A stretch of DNA of 64,000 bases from Gammaproteobacteria bacterium (GCA_012103475.1 WLWS01000001.1:1104215-1168214), one strand, 5' to 3'. Counted from the first letter of the stretch, positions 22,031 through 31,403 are shown. A program made the numbers and translations. The notes: a model not told the origin generated them from the letters alone.

Positions 22031-22510
22031 ATGAGTAAAGCTACCGCAGATCTGTACGATGACTATGGCGACCAGCTGCAGGTTGCAACACCGATGTTCC
22101 GTGATTTCGGAGCAAAACTCAGTTTTTCCGGACCCGTTTCTACACTGAAGGTATACGAAGACAACACACTTGTGCGTTCGGCCCTGGAAGAGAAAGGTGA
22201 TGGCCGTGTACTGGTTGTCGATGGCGGTGGTTCCTTACGTTGTGCACTGCTTGGTGACATGCTTGCACAGCTTGGAGTGGATAACGGCTGGGCAGGAATA
22301 TTGGTTTACGGCTGTATTCGGGATGCGGCGGTAATCGCGACAATGGAAATTGGTGTGAAGGCTCTGAACAGCAATCCCAGAAAGAGTGTAAAAAAAGGAT
22401 TCGGTGAAAGAGACATTGTTGTGGATTTTGCCAATGTGAAGTTTGTACCCGGCGCTTATTTGTATGCTGATGCCGACGGAGTTTTACTTGCGAATGAGAA
22501 ATTGGTCTAG
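22031..22510 (+). CDS. rraA: Ribonuclease E activity regulator RraA
   Basis: RraA forms trimers that bind RNase E and slow RNA decay; the fold is shared with HMG/CHA aldolases. The 159-residue product shows the family features VDGGGSLRCALLGDMLAQLGVDNGWAG and VYGCIRDAAVIATMEIGVKALN. It starts 12 bases after glmU and may be cotranscribed with it. A weak hairpin follows the stop. Some family members are metal-dependent oxaloacetate decarboxylases or aldolases, but length and sequence fit the RraA branch. Confidence 0.93.
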   Translation: MSKATADLYDDYGDQLQVATPMFRDFGAKLSFSGPVSTLKVYEDNTLVRSALEEKGDGRVLVVDGGGSLRCALLGDMLAQLGVDNGWAGILVYGCIRDAAVIATMEIGVKALNSNPRKSVKKGFGERDIVVDFANVKFVPGAYLYADADGVLLANEKLV

Positions 22511-22529
22511 GAAAGTCTCGCAGGCTTTC
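22511..22529 (+). terminator. Weak hairpin after rraA
   Basis: GAAAGTC (22511-22517) pairs with GGCTTTC (22523-22529), including one G-T pair, around a five-base loop directly after the rraA stop. It lacks a T run, so it may be a processing or 3' protective structure rather than a true intrinsic terminator. Confidence 0.3.
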
Positions 22530-22610
22530 ACTATACTTATCACATACATAATAAATCGACCGTGATCATTTAATCGTAACCTTCTCAGTAAAACGAAATG
22601 GAGCAAGAAA

Positions 22611-23108
22611 ATGTCTTTAAATATCAATAAATTAGTTGTTACTTTGCTGATTGTTTTTTCTGCAGGACAAGTCAATGCGGAGTGCCTCGAACGCAAAGGA
22701 AGCGGAGGAGAAGTGGCCGGTACCTTACTCGGCGCAGCCCTTGGTGGACTGGTCGGATCCCAGATTGGTGGTGGTAGCGGTAAAAAATTTGCTATTGCGG
22801 GAGGTGTTCTCGCTGGTGGTTTTATTGGGAATAACATTGGCAAAAAGCTGGATTGTGTCGATCAGGATTATCATTACGACACCACGCAGAGCGCGCTGGA
22901 ATATAAGAAGACCGGTGGCACTGCGGCCTGGTCTAACCCGGACTCCGGTCATTCAGGTTCGGTCACGCCGACCGAGACTTACATCGCTGCTGATGGTCGA
23001 CCCTGTCGGGAGTTTACTCAAAGTGTCTGGGTTGATGGGAAAGAAGAAAGTATTACGGACACGGCATGCCGACAAAGCGACGGTACCTGGCAGATTATCG
23101 ATAGTTGA
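22611..23108 (+). CDS. Glycine zipper 2TM domain-containing surface protein (17 kDa antigen-like)
   Basis: This 165-residue exported protein has a signal peptide (residues 1-23, cleavage likely after VNA). The processed N-terminus contains a Cys, but the preceding residues do not make a clear lipobox. A glycine zipper pair follows (GTLLGAALGGLVGSQIGGGSG and AGGVLAGGFIGNNIGKKL), and then a C-terminal domain with RPCREFTQSVWVDGKEE, as in rickettsial 17 kDa antigen homologues. Such proteins are associated with the outer membrane and envelope stress. It is followed by a clear terminator, so it is monocistronic. Confidence 0.85.
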   Translation: MSLNINKLVVTLLIVFSAGQVNAECLERKGSGGEVAGTLLGAALGGLVGSQIGGGSGKKFAIAGGVLAGGFIGNNIGKKLDCVDQDYHYDTTQSALEYKKTGGTAAWSNPDSGHSGSVTPTETYIAADGRPCREFTQSVWVDGKEESITDTACRQSDGTWQIIDS

Positions 23109-23132
23109 TTTTACCCTTCTGTTTTTTCAAAG

Positions 23133-23163
23133 AACCCGGTTGCGAAATCAATCGGGTTTTTTT
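23133..23163 (+). terminator. Intrinsic terminator after the glycine zipper gene
   Basis: AACCCGGTT (23133-23141) and AATCGGGTT (23150-23158) form a nine-pair stem (one G-T pair) with an eight-base loop, followed by a T run to 23163. It lies 25 bases after the stop codon and upstream of the glycosyltransferase gene. Confidence 0.8.
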
Positions 23164-23192
23164 ATGCAATTGAGTCAGGCAACAGGGTAGTC

Positions 23193-23930
23193 ATGACTAT
23201 TCACTATTCCATCATTATTCCAGCCTATAACGAAGAGGATTACCTGGCTCGAACTCTGGAGAATGTTGTGCTTGCCATGAAAGAGCAAACACAGCAGGGC
23301 GAACTGATTGTCGTGGATAATAACAGCACGGATCGCACAGCAGAGATAGCAAGGCAAGCCGGTGCGAAGCTTGTTTTTGAAAGCGAAAATCAAATCGCCA
23401 AAGCGCGTAATGCCGGGGCCAGACAGGCCTCAGGCAGCCATCTGGTATTTCTTGACGCAGATTCAATAATATCCCCAGTATTGCTTACCGCCGCTCTGGC
23501 TAATCTCGACAGTAAAAGAGTATGCGCTGGCGGAGCCCGGGTGGAGTTTGAAACCAGAGTAGATGTCTTTCCACAGAGAGTGCTCGATTTCTGGAACTGG
23601 TATTCGGTGAAGCGACAAACCGCCGCCGGTTGTTTTGTGTACTGCCTTAAAAAGGCCTTCGATAAGGTCGGAGGTTTTCCGGAGTCGGTTTACGCCAGCG
23701 AGGAAATATGGTTATGTATGGCGCTTAGAAAATGGGCCAGAAATAATGCCATGGAATTCAGGATAATTACTAAGTATCCGATTCTGACATCCGATCGTAA
23801 ATTGCTTTGGTACTCGAACACTAATCTTGTTTTGCAATCACTTCCCATTTTAATTTGTCCGCCATTATTGCGTGTACAATACTTTTGTAAACACTGGTAC
23901 CGACGACCTGAAAAAAATAAGCGAAATTAA
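23193..23930 (+). CDS. Glycosyltransferase family 2 protein
   Basis: This 245-residue GT-A fold enzyme has the N-terminal IIPAYNEEDYLARTLENV, a nucleotide-binding region VDNNSTDRTAEIARQAGA, and the metal-binding motif LVFLDADSI (Asp-x-Asp, near residue 90). A conserved GGFPESVYASEE follows, acting as the acceptor and catalytic-base region. No membrane helix is certain, although LVLQSLPILICPPLL near the C-terminus is hydrophobic and may associate with the membrane. The donor and acceptor are unknown. The stop is two bases before kynU, so the two genes are probably cotranscribed, an arrangement without an obvious metabolic reason. Confidence 0.88.
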   Translation: MTIHYSIIIPAYNEEDYLARTLENVVLAMKEQTQQGELIVVDNNSTDRTAEIARQAGAKLVFESENQIAKARNAGARQASGSHLVFLDADSIISPVLLTAALANLDSKRVCAGGARVEFETRVDVFPQRVLDFWNWYSVKRQTAAGCFVYCLKKAFDKVGGFPESVYASEEIWLCMALRKWARNNAMEFRIITKYPILTSDRKLLWYSNTNLVLQSLPILICPPLLRVQYFCKHWYRRPEKNKRN

Positions 23931-23932
23931 CT

Positions 23933-25159
23933 ATGGATATTAGCGAAATACAAGACCTGAACAATTCTGATCCTTTACAAGACAAGGCCAGAGAATTTCA
24001 TCTGCCCGGCGATAAAATATATCTGGATGGTAACTTTCTGGGTGCTATGCCCAAGGCAGTGCTCGAGCGAGTGCAGGATGTACTGAAAAGAGAGTGGGCA
24101 GAGGAGCTTATTCATAGCTGGAACGATAACGACTGGTTCGTATTGCCCGGCAAAATCGGTGACAAGATTGCCCGTTTGATTGGTGCAGACAAGGGAGAGG
24201 TGATTGTCAGCGATTGTGTTTCAGCCAATATTTTCAAAGCCGTCATGGCGGCTCTTCGACTACAGAAAGGTCGCACAAAGATAGTCACAGAACTGGGTAA
24301 TTTTCCTACCAACCTGTATGTATTGCAGGGCATTGAGAAAATGCTGGATGGAAAAGTTGAATTGATCGCAGTTGAACGAAATGAAGTCCTGAAATCCATC
24401 AATGATGAAACCGCAATTGTGGTGCTCACTCATGTTCACTATAAGAGCAGTGAAGTTTTTGATATGGCTCACTACACCGAAGTCGCCCATTCAAAAGGGG
24501 CATTGATTCTCTGGGATCTTTGTCATAGTGCCGGTGTTATGCCAATGGATATTGCCAGGCTGGATGTTGATATGGTGGTTGGTTGTGGCTATAAGTATCT
24601 TAATGGCGGACCGGGTGCACCTGCTTTTGTCAGTGTGGCTAAACGCCTCCAGTCAAAAATGGAGCAGCCAATTAGCGGCTGGTGGAGTCACGCAACACCT
24701 TTTCTATTTGATGATAATTACAATCCTGCAGGAGATATCCGCCAGATGCAAAGCGGGACACAAAGCGTGTTGGCCCTGTCCGCACTTGAAGTCGGTATTG
24801 ATCTTGCCCTGAGTGCGGATATGAATGAAGTACGCAAAAAATCCTCTCAGCTTGGACAGGTTTTTATTAATCTATTACAGGAAAATTGTCCGGCACTGGA
24901 AATTGCATCACCTGCGAACGATGAAAAACGTGGCAGTCATGTCTCTATCCGTCACGAACATGGGTATGCAATCACTCAGGCTCTGAAGGCGCGCGGCATT
25001 GTCGTAGATTTTCGAGCACCTGACATAATTCGATTTGGGTTCGCACCACTTTATAACAGCTATCAGGACATATGGAATACGGTACAGGCTTTAAAGCATA
25101 TTCTTGATAGCGGCGAGTGGGACAGGGATGAGTTTAAATTACAGGCCACAGTAACCTGA
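23933..25159 (+). CDS. kynU: Kynureninase
   Basis: This PLP enzyme cleaves kynurenine (or 3-hydroxykynurenine) to anthranilate (or 3-hydroxyanthranilate) and alanine. The 408-residue product has YLDGNFLGAMPKAV near the N-terminus, LWDLCHSAGVMPMD (the PLP-binding Asp region), and the Schiff-base Lys in GCGYKYLNGGPGAPAF (near residue 225). The length is typical. It runs convergent to the RidA genes at 25168. No tryptophan 2,3-dioxygenase or kynurenine formamidase gene is next to it. Confidence 0.95.
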   Translation: MDISEIQDLNNSDPLQDKAREFHLPGDKIYLDGNFLGAMPKAVLERVQDVLKREWAEELIHSWNDNDWFVLPGKIGDKIARLIGADKGEVIVSDCVSANIFKAVMAALRLQKGRTKIVTELGNFPTNLYVLQGIEKMLDGKVELIAVERNEVLKSINDETAIVVLTHVHYKSSEVFDMAHYTEVAHSKGALILWDLCHSAGVMPMDIARLDVDMVVGCGYKYLNGGPGAPAFVSVAKRLQSKMEQPISGWWSHATPFLFDDNYNPAGDIRQMQSGTQSVLALSALEVGIDLALSADMNEVRKKSSQLGQVFINLLQENCPALEIASPANDEKRGSHVSIRHEHGYAITQALKARGIVVDFRAPDIIRFGFAPLYNSYQDIWNTVQALKHILDSGEWDRDEFKLQATVT

Positions 25160-25167
25160 GTTCCTTA

Positions 25168-25590
25168 TTAGAGAGGTTTGTAGGCAATAGCTTTTATTTC
25201 TACCAATAGATGCGGGAGTGGAAGCTGATGTACTGCTATTGTCGTTCTTGCCGGTCCAGTGTGGTCAAAAAACTCATTGTAAATTTCGTTGAACCCGGGA
25301 AAGTCATCCATGCTGATCAGAAAGCAACTGAGTTCAACCAGATCTTCCAGCCCTGCATCGGCACTTCGTAAGGTGCTTTCTATATTTTCGATTACCGCGC
25401 GGGTTTGTTCTTTGATGTCCAGACTAACCCTGCCGTCGGAATCGACTTCAACCCCGGCAAAGCTGTTATCGGCTTTACGGGAACTGGTTCCGGAGACAAA
25501 CAGGTAGTCACCGGCTCGTTTTATATGTGGGTAATTGGCAAGTGGTTTGGGTTTGCCATCTATCAGAGTCGCTTTGAGTTTGTCGTTCAT
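25168..25590 (-). CDS. RidA family protein, resembling 2-aminomuconate deaminase
   Basis: This 140-residue YjgF/YER057c/UK114 protein has a conserved Arg in GPARTTIAVHQLP and a terminal acid in LLVEIKAIAY. The sequence pattern (YPHIKRAGDYLFVSGTSSRK, IKEQTRAVIENIESTL, VHQLPLPHLLVEIKAIAY) is what I recall for the 2-aminomuconate deaminase branch (AmnD/NbaF) rather than canonical RidA, which hydrolyses enamine intermediates. That enzyme acts late in 3-hydroxyanthranilate breakdown, which would fit kynureninase, encoded convergently next door. It is the last gene of the prp-ppdK operon, three bases after the second RidA gene. The family is certain; the specific substrate is inferred. Confidence 0.8.
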   Translation of the reverse strand: MNDKLKATLIDGKPKPLANYPHIKRAGDYLFVSGTSSRKADNSFAGVEVDSDGRVSLDIKEQTRAVIENIESTLRSADAGLEDLVELSCFLISMDDFPGFNEIYNEFFDHTGPARTTIAVHQLPLPHLLVEIKAIAYKPL

Positions 25591-25593
25591 CGC

Positions 25594-25980
25594 CTAGTTT
25601 TTATAAAACATGAATTCAATTTCGACTTTGGCATTCAGCGGCAGCGCAGTAACACCCATAGCAGTTCTTGCTGGTGGGCGTTGCCCTTCTGGAAAAACTG
25701 CTTCCCAGGCTTGATTGATACCGGGGAAGCTGTCAAAGTCAGTGGTGAATATGGAAGCACTATATAAGTCATCCAGTGATAGATCAAAATCAGGGAGGGC
25801 ATTGAGTAGATTGTTTAAAATTTTTGCGGTTTCTTTTTCCACACCACCTTCCTCCAGTTTGCCAGAGTCTTTATCCAGGGCGATCATGCCGGCGGTCTTG
25901 TAGAAAGGACCTGCCTTGACTAGCGGACTGTAGCGAAAACGAGGTGCGGGTAAATTGGCTGAGCTCAAGCTTTCTATCAT
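25594..25980 (-). CDS. RidA family protein
   Basis: The ATG at 25980 with GGGAGA upstream gives 128 residues (MIESLSSANLPAPRFRYSP); a longer frame to 26094 overlaps the dikinase gene and looks non-coding. The protein shows RidA features: an N-terminal strand with FRYSPLVKAGPFYKTAGMIA, the conserved Arg in PPARTAMGVTALP, and Glu in AKVEIEFMFY. RidA proteins are trimers that hydrolyse reactive enamines/imines or related intermediates. It differs clearly from the neighbouring RidA, so the pair is not a recent duplication. It starts 29 bases after the dikinase stop. Confidence 0.85.
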   Translation of the reverse strand: MIESLSSANLPAPRFRYSPLVKAGPFYKTAGMIALDKDSGKLEEGGVEKETAKILNNLLNALPDFDLSLDDLYSASIFTTDFDSFPGINQAWEAVFPEGQRPPARTAMGVTALPLNAKVEIEFMFYKN

Positions 25981-26009
25981 GAGGTTGTGTCTCCCGACGT
26001 TGATCAGTT

Positions 26010-28682
26010 CTAGTTGAATAGGGCGAGTTGCTGATTTTTCAGCGTTGCCTGCGCCGCAGCCAGTCGGGCAATGGGGACCCGGAAAGGAGAGCAACTAATA
26101 TAATCAAGCTGAACGGACTGAAAGAATACAATCGACTCCGGGTCACCACCATGCTCGCCACAAATACCGCACTTAAGTTTCCTTTTTACATCCCGACCTT
26201 TTTTCACGGCCATTTCCACAAGCTGTCCGACACCACTGGCATCAAGTGTCAGAAAAGGATCGGTTTCCAGAATATTCTTCTCAAGGTAATCGGGCAGAAA
26301 ACTACCGATATCATCGCGACTGTAACCCAGAGTCATTTGTGTTAAATCGTTTGTTCCGAAACTGAAAAAATCGGCATGCTCTGCTACTTTGTCTGCGGTC
26401 AGGGCAGCACGCGGTATTTCAATCATCGTGCCTATTGGGATATTCAGCTGTCCCTGAAATTTCTTACGTCTTTTAACCCGCTCAATTGTTTTTTCAGCCA
26501 GTTCACGCAACATAATCAGTTCGTTATCAATACCAACCAGAGGAATCATGATTTCCGGTTGTGCATCTATACGCTTTCTTTTGCAGTTAATAGTTGCTTC
26601 AACGATAGCAGTCACCTGCATTTCCAGTATCTCGGGGTAGGTAACGGTAAGGCGACAGCCCCTGTGTCCAAGCATTGGATTGACTTCATGCAATTGATTG
26701 ACACGTCTGACAATGTGATCAAGTTTCACTTTCATCGCCCGCGCCAGTAATCTCTGTGATTTTTCATCAGTTGGCAGAAATTCGTGCAAAGGTGGATCCA
26801 GTAGACGAACGGTGACGGGCAGGCCGTTCATTGATTTGAAGATGCCTTCGAAATCGCGACGCTGAAACGGACGCAGAGTTCTTAAGGCTACTTTACGGTC
26901 ATCGGCCTTTTCTGCGAGGATCATTTCGCGCATGGCCATGATACGTTTGTCGCCGAAAAACATGTGCTCGGTCCGACACAATCCGATTCCCTCGGCACCG
27001 AAATTACGCGCAATTTTTGAATCTTCCGGGGTATCGGCATTGGTGCGTACGACCATTTTTCGAGTGTTGTCGGCCCACTTCATTAAAACCCGAAATTCCT
27101 TGGTAAAGGTCGGTGCCTGCTTTGCGACATCGCCGAGCATGACTTCTCCGCTAGTACCATCAATACTGATGATGTCATTAACGGATATTTTTCTATCGTC
27201 TATCTTAATAATATGGCGCTTGCTATCGATAACCAGATCACCGGCACCGGCAACGCAGCATTTGCCCCAGCCACGTGCAACTACCGCTGCATGACTGGTG
27301 GATCCACCAGTTGAGGTCAGAATTCCCGCGGCTGCATGCATGCCGTGAATGTCTTCCGGGCTGGTTTCGCGTCTGACCAGAATGACACTATCACCTTTTT
27401 CCGTTCTTGCTACGGCCTCGTCCGCAGTGAAGACAGGGTAACCGGAAGCGGCACCAGGAGATGCCGGCAGGCCTTTGGTGAGGACAGTGCGTTTGGCTTT
27501 GGCATCGAAAGAAGGAAGTAAAAGCTGGTTTAAATCATTGGCCGGCACTCTAAGCAAGGCAGTTTTCTGACTGATGCGTTTTTCAGCAACCATATCGACG
27601 GCGATTTTGACTGCTGCCGCACCGGTTCTTTTACCTGTCCGCGTCTGCAGCATGTAGAGCTTACCGCGTTCTATAGTAAATTCGATGTCCTGCATTTCCC
27701 GGTAATGTCCTTCCAGGGTTTTCTTAACCCCGAGCAACTGCTGATAAATATCAGGCCGCCACTTTTTCATTTTAACAACCGGTTCCGGTGTTCTTATGCC
27801 AGCTACGACATCCTCACCTTGCGCATTAATCAGGAATTCACCAAAAAACTCGTTTTTGCCAGTGCTTGGATCGCGTGTAAAGGCAACCCCTGTTCCGGAA
27901 TCCTCGCCCATGTTACCAAACACCATTGATTGAATATTAACGGCCGTGCCCAGCAGACCGCGAATGTCATTAATTTTTCTATAGGCAATGGCACGTGGAA
28001 TATTCCAGCTTTTGAATACAGCTTCTACGGATTTTTCCAGTTGTTTGTATGGATCCTGTGGGAAACTCTCACCAGTATGTTTCTTATATACAGCCTTGTA
28101 GGCTTCCATGAGCTGGCGCAGGCCGGTTTCTCCGAGGTCAGTGTCCTGGGTGACTTTGTTTCTTTTCTTTATGAGCTCAAACTCTGCTTCGAAGAGATGA
28201 TGATCAACTCCCATCACCACATCGCCGAACATATTAATAAGCCGCCGGTAGGCATCCAGAGCAAAACGGGCGTTGCCGGTTTGCTCGCTGAGTCCGGCAA
28301 CGGATTTGTCGGTTAATCCCAGATTAAGGACGGTATCCATCATGCCCGGCATGCTGACTGCGGCGCCGCTTCTGACTGAGACAAGCAAGGGGTTCTGGGT
28401 GTCGCCAAACTGCTTCCCGGTTTCTTTTTCAAGCCGGGCCATGTTGCTTTCAATATCCTTACTCAATCCGCCAGGCAATTTACCACCAGCTTTATTGTAG
28501 TCAGCGCAACAGGCGGTGGTAATGGTGAAACCGGCGGGTACGGGCAGGCCGATACTGGTCATTTCGGCCAGATTAGCTCCTTTACCTCCCAGAAGCTCAG
28601 ACATAGCCTGATGACCTTCAGTCAGCTTACTACCAAAGTAGTAAATACGCTTATCCGCCGGGAACCGGTTTTTGTTGCTCAT
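26010..28682 (-). CDS. ppdK: Pyruvate, phosphate dikinase
   Basis: PPDK interconverts pyruvate + ATP + Pi and phosphoenolpyruvate + AMP + PPi. The 890-residue product has the N-terminal nucleotide-binding domain (LLGGKGANLAEMTSIGLPVPAGFTI), the swivelling domain with the phosphorylated His in GGSTSHAAVVARGWGKCCV (near residue 460), and the C-terminal PEP/pyruvate TIM barrel with GTNDLTQMTLGYSRDD and the catalytic Cys in KCGICGEHGGDP. The length fits the bacterial enzyme. It sits 9 bases after prpC in the prp operon. This suggests a gluconeogenic role, turning pyruvate from the methylcitrate cycle into PEP. Confidence 0.95.
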   Translation of the reverse strand: MSNKNRFPADKRIYYFGSKLTEGHQAMSELLGGKGANLAEMTSIGLPVPAGFTITTACCADYNKAGGKLPGGLSKDIESNMARLEKETGKQFGDTQNPLLVSVRSGAAVSMPGMMDTVLNLGLTDKSVAGLSEQTGNARFALDAYRRLINMFGDVVMGVDHHLFEAEFELIKKRNKVTQDTDLGETGLRQLMEAYKAVYKKHTGESFPQDPYKQLEKSVEAVFKSWNIPRAIAYRKINDIRGLLGTAVNIQSMVFGNMGEDSGTGVAFTRDPSTGKNEFFGEFLINAQGEDVVAGIRTPEPVVKMKKWRPDIYQQLLGVKKTLEGHYREMQDIEFTIERGKLYMLQTRTGKRTGAAAVKIAVDMVAEKRISQKTALLRVPANDLNQLLLPSFDAKAKRTVLTKGLPASPGAASGYPVFTADEAVARTEKGDSVILVRRETSPEDIHGMHAAAGILTSTGGSTSHAAVVARGWGKCCVAGAGDLVIDSKRHIIKIDDRKISVNDIISIDGTSGEVMLGDVAKQAPTFTKEFRVLMKWADNTRKMVVRTNADTPEDSKIARNFGAEGIGLCRTEHMFFGDKRIMAMREMILAEKADDRKVALRTLRPFQRRDFEGIFKSMNGLPVTVRLLDPPLHEFLPTDEKSQRLLARAMKVKLDHIVRRVNQLHEVNPMLGHRGCRLTVTYPEILEMQVTAIVEATINCKRKRIDAQPEIMIPLVGIDNELIMLRELAEKTIERVKRRKKFQGQLNIPIGTMIEIPRAALTADKVAEHADFFSFGTNDLTQMTLGYSRDDIGSFLPDYLEKNILETDPFLTLDASGVGQLVEMAVKKGRDVKRKLKCGICGEHGGDPESIVFFQSVQLDYISCSPFRVPIARLAAAQATLKNQQLALFN

Positions 28683-28691
28683 GGGAGCTCG

Positions 28692-29837
28692 TTACCTGTC
28701 GTCAATATGCACAAATTTTTGATCTTCCGGGCCAGTATAATTGGCACTGGGCCGGATAATTTTACCATCAACTCTCTGTTCCATAATATGGGCGGCCCAG
28801 CCACTTACTCGTGACATGACAAAGATCGGAGTGAACATTGCGGTTGGTATTCCCATTACGTTATAGGCCACAGCAGAAAACCAGTCCAGATTCGGAAACA
28901 TGTTTTTCTCATCCCACATAACTTTTTCAAGTCTTTCCGCAATATCAAAGAGTTTCGTATCACCCTGGTTTTTAGAAAGATGTGATGCAACCTTTTTAAT
29001 TACTTCATTACGCGGATCAGAGATTGTATAAACAGGATGTCCGAAACCGATGACAATTTCCTTTCTGGCAATGCGTTCCTTAATATCGGCTTCAGCGTCG
29101 TCCGGGTTGTCGTATCGAGACTGAATTTCAAGTGCCACCTCGTTGGCGCCGCCATGCTTCGGCCCACGTAAGGCGCCAATGCCACCTGCGACAGCCGAGT
29201 ACATATCTGAACCGGTGCCGGTGATAACCCGGGTAGTAAAGGTTGAGGCATTAAATTCATGCTCCGCATAAAGAATCAACGAAGTGTGCATTGCCCGCTC
29301 CCAGAAACCATTCGGTTTTTTTCCGTGCAGCAGGTGAAGAAAATGCCCGCCGATAGAGTCGTCCTCAGTATTCACATCAATGCGTACGCCATTGTGCGTA
29401 AAGTGATACCAGTACAGCAGCATTGAGCCAAATGAGGCCAGTAGCCGGTCGGCAATGTCTCTTGCCGCTGCCGGTGTTTGTTCATTGGACTCTGGCAATA
29501 CTGTGCCCAGCATAGAACAGCCTGTACGCAGAACATCCATAGGATGCGCAGCAGCAGGTATTAGCTCAAGTGCATTTTGAACCAGCTCTGGAAGGCCACG
29601 CAGAGCCTTTAATCTGCGTTTATAGTTTGTCAGTTCTGCCGCATTCGGTAACTTTCCATGGATCAGCAAATGAGCGATTTCTTCGAATTCACATGACTCA
29701 GCCATGTCCAGTATGTCGTAGCCACGATAGGCCAGATCGTTGCCGCTGCGACCGACTGTGCAAAGCTCTGTATTGCCTGCAGGCACACCGGAAAGCGCTA
29801 CAGATTTTTTCGGTTTAAAGGTTTTTTTCTCACTCAT
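28692..29837 (-). CDS. prpC: 2-methylcitrate synthase
   Basis: PrpC condenses propionyl-CoA with oxaloacetate to 2-methylcitrate. The 381-residue citrate synthase-fold protein has the catalytic His regions ([16 protein letters not shown] and [16 protein letters not shown]) and an Asp in [15 protein letters not shown]. The combination [15 protein letters not shown] near the N-terminus and the short length (about 380, against about 430 for GltA) point to PrpC, as does overlap with prpB. It starts inside the prpB stop (overlap of four bases at 29834-29837). Confidence 0.93.
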   Translation of the reverse strand: MSEKKTFKPKKSVALSGVPAGNTELCTVGRSGNDLAYRGYDILDMAESCEFEEIAHLLIHGKLPNAAELTNYKRRLKALRGLPELVQNALELIPAAAHPMDVLRTGCSMLGTVLPESNEQTPAAARDIADRLLASFGSMLLYWYHFTHNGVRIDVNTEDDSIGGHFLHLLHGKKPNGFWERAMHTSLILYAEHEFNASTFTTRVITGTGSDMYSAVAGGIGALRGPKHGGANEVALEIQSRYDNPDDAEADIKERIARKEIVIGFGHPVYTISDPRNEVIKKVASHLSKNQGDTKLFDIAERLEKVMWDEKNMFPNLDWFSAVAYNVMGIPTAMFTPIFVMSRVSGWAAHIMEQRVDGKIIRPSANYTGPEDQKFVHIDDR

Positions 29838-30718
29838 TTTGTTCCCCCCTTTGAAAATAATTCATCCAGTTTCTGTTCGTATTCGTGATAACCGAGAATG
29901 TCGTACATCTCTTCCCTTGTTTGCATAATGTCAATGACATCGCGCTGGTGTCCCTTGTTTAGAACTTCTTCATAATAAGTCATTGCGCCTTTATTCATGG
30001 CGCGATAGGCGCCACAACAATACAGTACGATGTCGACGCCGACTTCACCAAGCTCCTGTGTTGAAAATAGGGGTGTCTTGCCGAATTCCGTTATATTGGC
30101 CAGAAACGGAACGTTTATCGCTGCACGAAATTCCTTGTATTGCTCAAGCGTATTAATCGCTTCCGGAAAAATCATGTCGGCTCCGGCTTCGATACAGGCT
30201 TGAGCGCGATCAATGGCTGACTGCATACCTTCGACGGCAAGCGCATCGGTTCTCGCCATAATGACAAAATTGTCGTCCGAGCGGGCATCGACAGCGGCTT
30301 TGATTCTGTCCACCATTTCATCCAGCGAGACAATAGCTTTGTTTGGTCGGTGACCACATCGTTTGGTGGCAACCTGATCTTCCATGTGCATGGCTGCAGC
30401 GCCTGCCTTGATTAAGCTACGCGTTGTTCGTGCAATATTAAAAGCCCCGCCAAAGCCGGTATCGACATCCACCATTAAGGGTAGTTCGCAGACATCTGTA
30501 ATGCGTCTGATGTCGATAAGTAAATCTTCAAGAGAACTGATGCCCAGATCCGGAATACCCAGTGAATTTGCGGCAACACCTCCGCCAGACAGGTAGATGG
30601 CCTTGTGGCCAGCGCGTTCGGCCATTTTTGCCGCGAGCGCAGTAATTGTGCCGACCAGTTGCAGTGGCTGATTGTTTTCTACCGCCTGCCTTAACGCCAG
30701 GCCTGCTGATACTGTCAT
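29834..30718 (-). CDS. prpB: Methylisocitrate lyase
   Basis: PrpB splits 2-methylisocitrate into pyruvate and succinate. The 294-residue TIM-barrel product has the catalytic Cys in [15 protein letters not shown] (the KKCGH-type motif, here KRCGH), the metal-binding VDVDTGFGG, and [18 protein letters not shown] near the N-terminus. The length matches PrpB. It lies four bases after the GntR regulator and overlaps prpC. No prpD, acnD or prpF is present in the window, so 2-methylcitrate dehydration must be encoded elsewhere. Confidence 0.95.
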   Translation of the reverse strand: MTVSAGLALRQAVENNQPLQLVGTITALAAKMAERAGHKAIYLSGGGVAANSLGIPDLGISSLEDLLIDIRRITDVCELPLMVDVDTGFGGAFNIARTTRSLIKAGAAAMHMEDQVATKRCGHRPNKAIVSLDEMVDRIKAAVDARSDDNFVIMARTDALAVEGMQSAIDRAQACIEAGADMIFPEAINTLEQYKEFRAAINVPFLANITEFGKTPLFSTQELGEVGVDIVLYCCGAYRAMNKGAMTYYEEVLNKGHQRDVIDIMQTREEMYDILGYHEYEQKLDELFSKGGTK

Positions 30719-30722
30719 TGTT

Positions 30723-31343
30723 CTATTCTCCCTCAGTTTTAAACTGCTGTTCGATGTGTTGCTGTGCCGTGCTGATATGACGTCGCATAAGCAACTCGCT
30801 TAGTTCTTCATCGCGTCTTTCGATTGCCAGACAAATCTGGCGGTGTTCATTTAATGCGGTTTGTGGTCTGGAAAGAATCTGACTGGAACGAAAGCGATAC
30901 ATGCGTATCAGGTGGTAAAGCTCAGAGCAGAGTAATTCAATCAATCGTTGATTTTTACTTCCCTGAATTATTCGATAGTGAAAATCGAAATCGCCACCAT
31001 GCTGAAAATATTCGCGCCCGTCACTTTGGGCGATACTGTCTTCGTGGTCATCCAGAAGGTTCTTTAATTCGGCAATTTCATTGTCGGACATGTTACGACA
31101 TGCCAGTCGCGCAGCCATGCCTTCCAGAGCTTCCCTGACCTGATAAATTTCAAACAGTTGTATCGCATTGAGTGTGACAACTCTGGCACCTACATGCGGG
31201 ACCCGTGCAACCAGATGTAATCCTTCCAGACGGCGAATGGCTTCCCGCAAGGGGCCACGACTGACCTTGTAACTACGCGCCAGATCCGGTTCACTGATCT
31301 TACTGCCGGACGGAATATCACCGCGCACAATAGAGTTAATCAA
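30723..31343 (-). CDS. GntR family transcriptional regulator (FadR subfamily) of the prp operon
   Basis: The product has an N-terminal winged helix ([31 protein letters not shown]) and an FCD effector domain with metal-binding-type histidines ([11 protein letters not shown] and later [10 protein letters not shown]). It is the first gene of the prp operon and very likely its regulator. The start is doubtful. The TTG at 31343 is the only standard start in frame, but homology-like sequence continues upstream (PYDRLSDA) to a stop with no ATG, GTG or TTG. An out-of-frame ATG at 31398 reads MEPLQNPDQQTIRQTQ before a stop at 31348. Either a small indel has split the N-terminus or a rare start is used. 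Confidence 0.85.
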   Translation of the reverse strand: MINSIVRGDIPSGSKISEPDLARSYKVSRGPLREAIRRLEGLHLVARVPHVGARVVTLNAIQLFEIYQVREALEGMAARLACRNMSDNEIAELKNLLDDHEDSIAQSDGREYFQHGGDFDFHYRIIQGSKNQRLIELLCSELYHLIRMYRFRSSQILSRPQTALNEHRQICLAIERRDEELSELLMRRHISTAQQHIEQQFKTEGE

Positions 31344-31403
31344 GGCGTCACTGAGTCTGTCGTATGGTTTGCTGATCAGGGTTTTGTAATGGTTCCATAC
31401 AAG

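Noticed and set aside
22611..22685. Lipoprotein call for the glycine zipper protein
   Set aside because: The Cys after the signal peptide is not preceded by a proper lipobox (VNAEC); an ordinary signal peptidase I site fits better.
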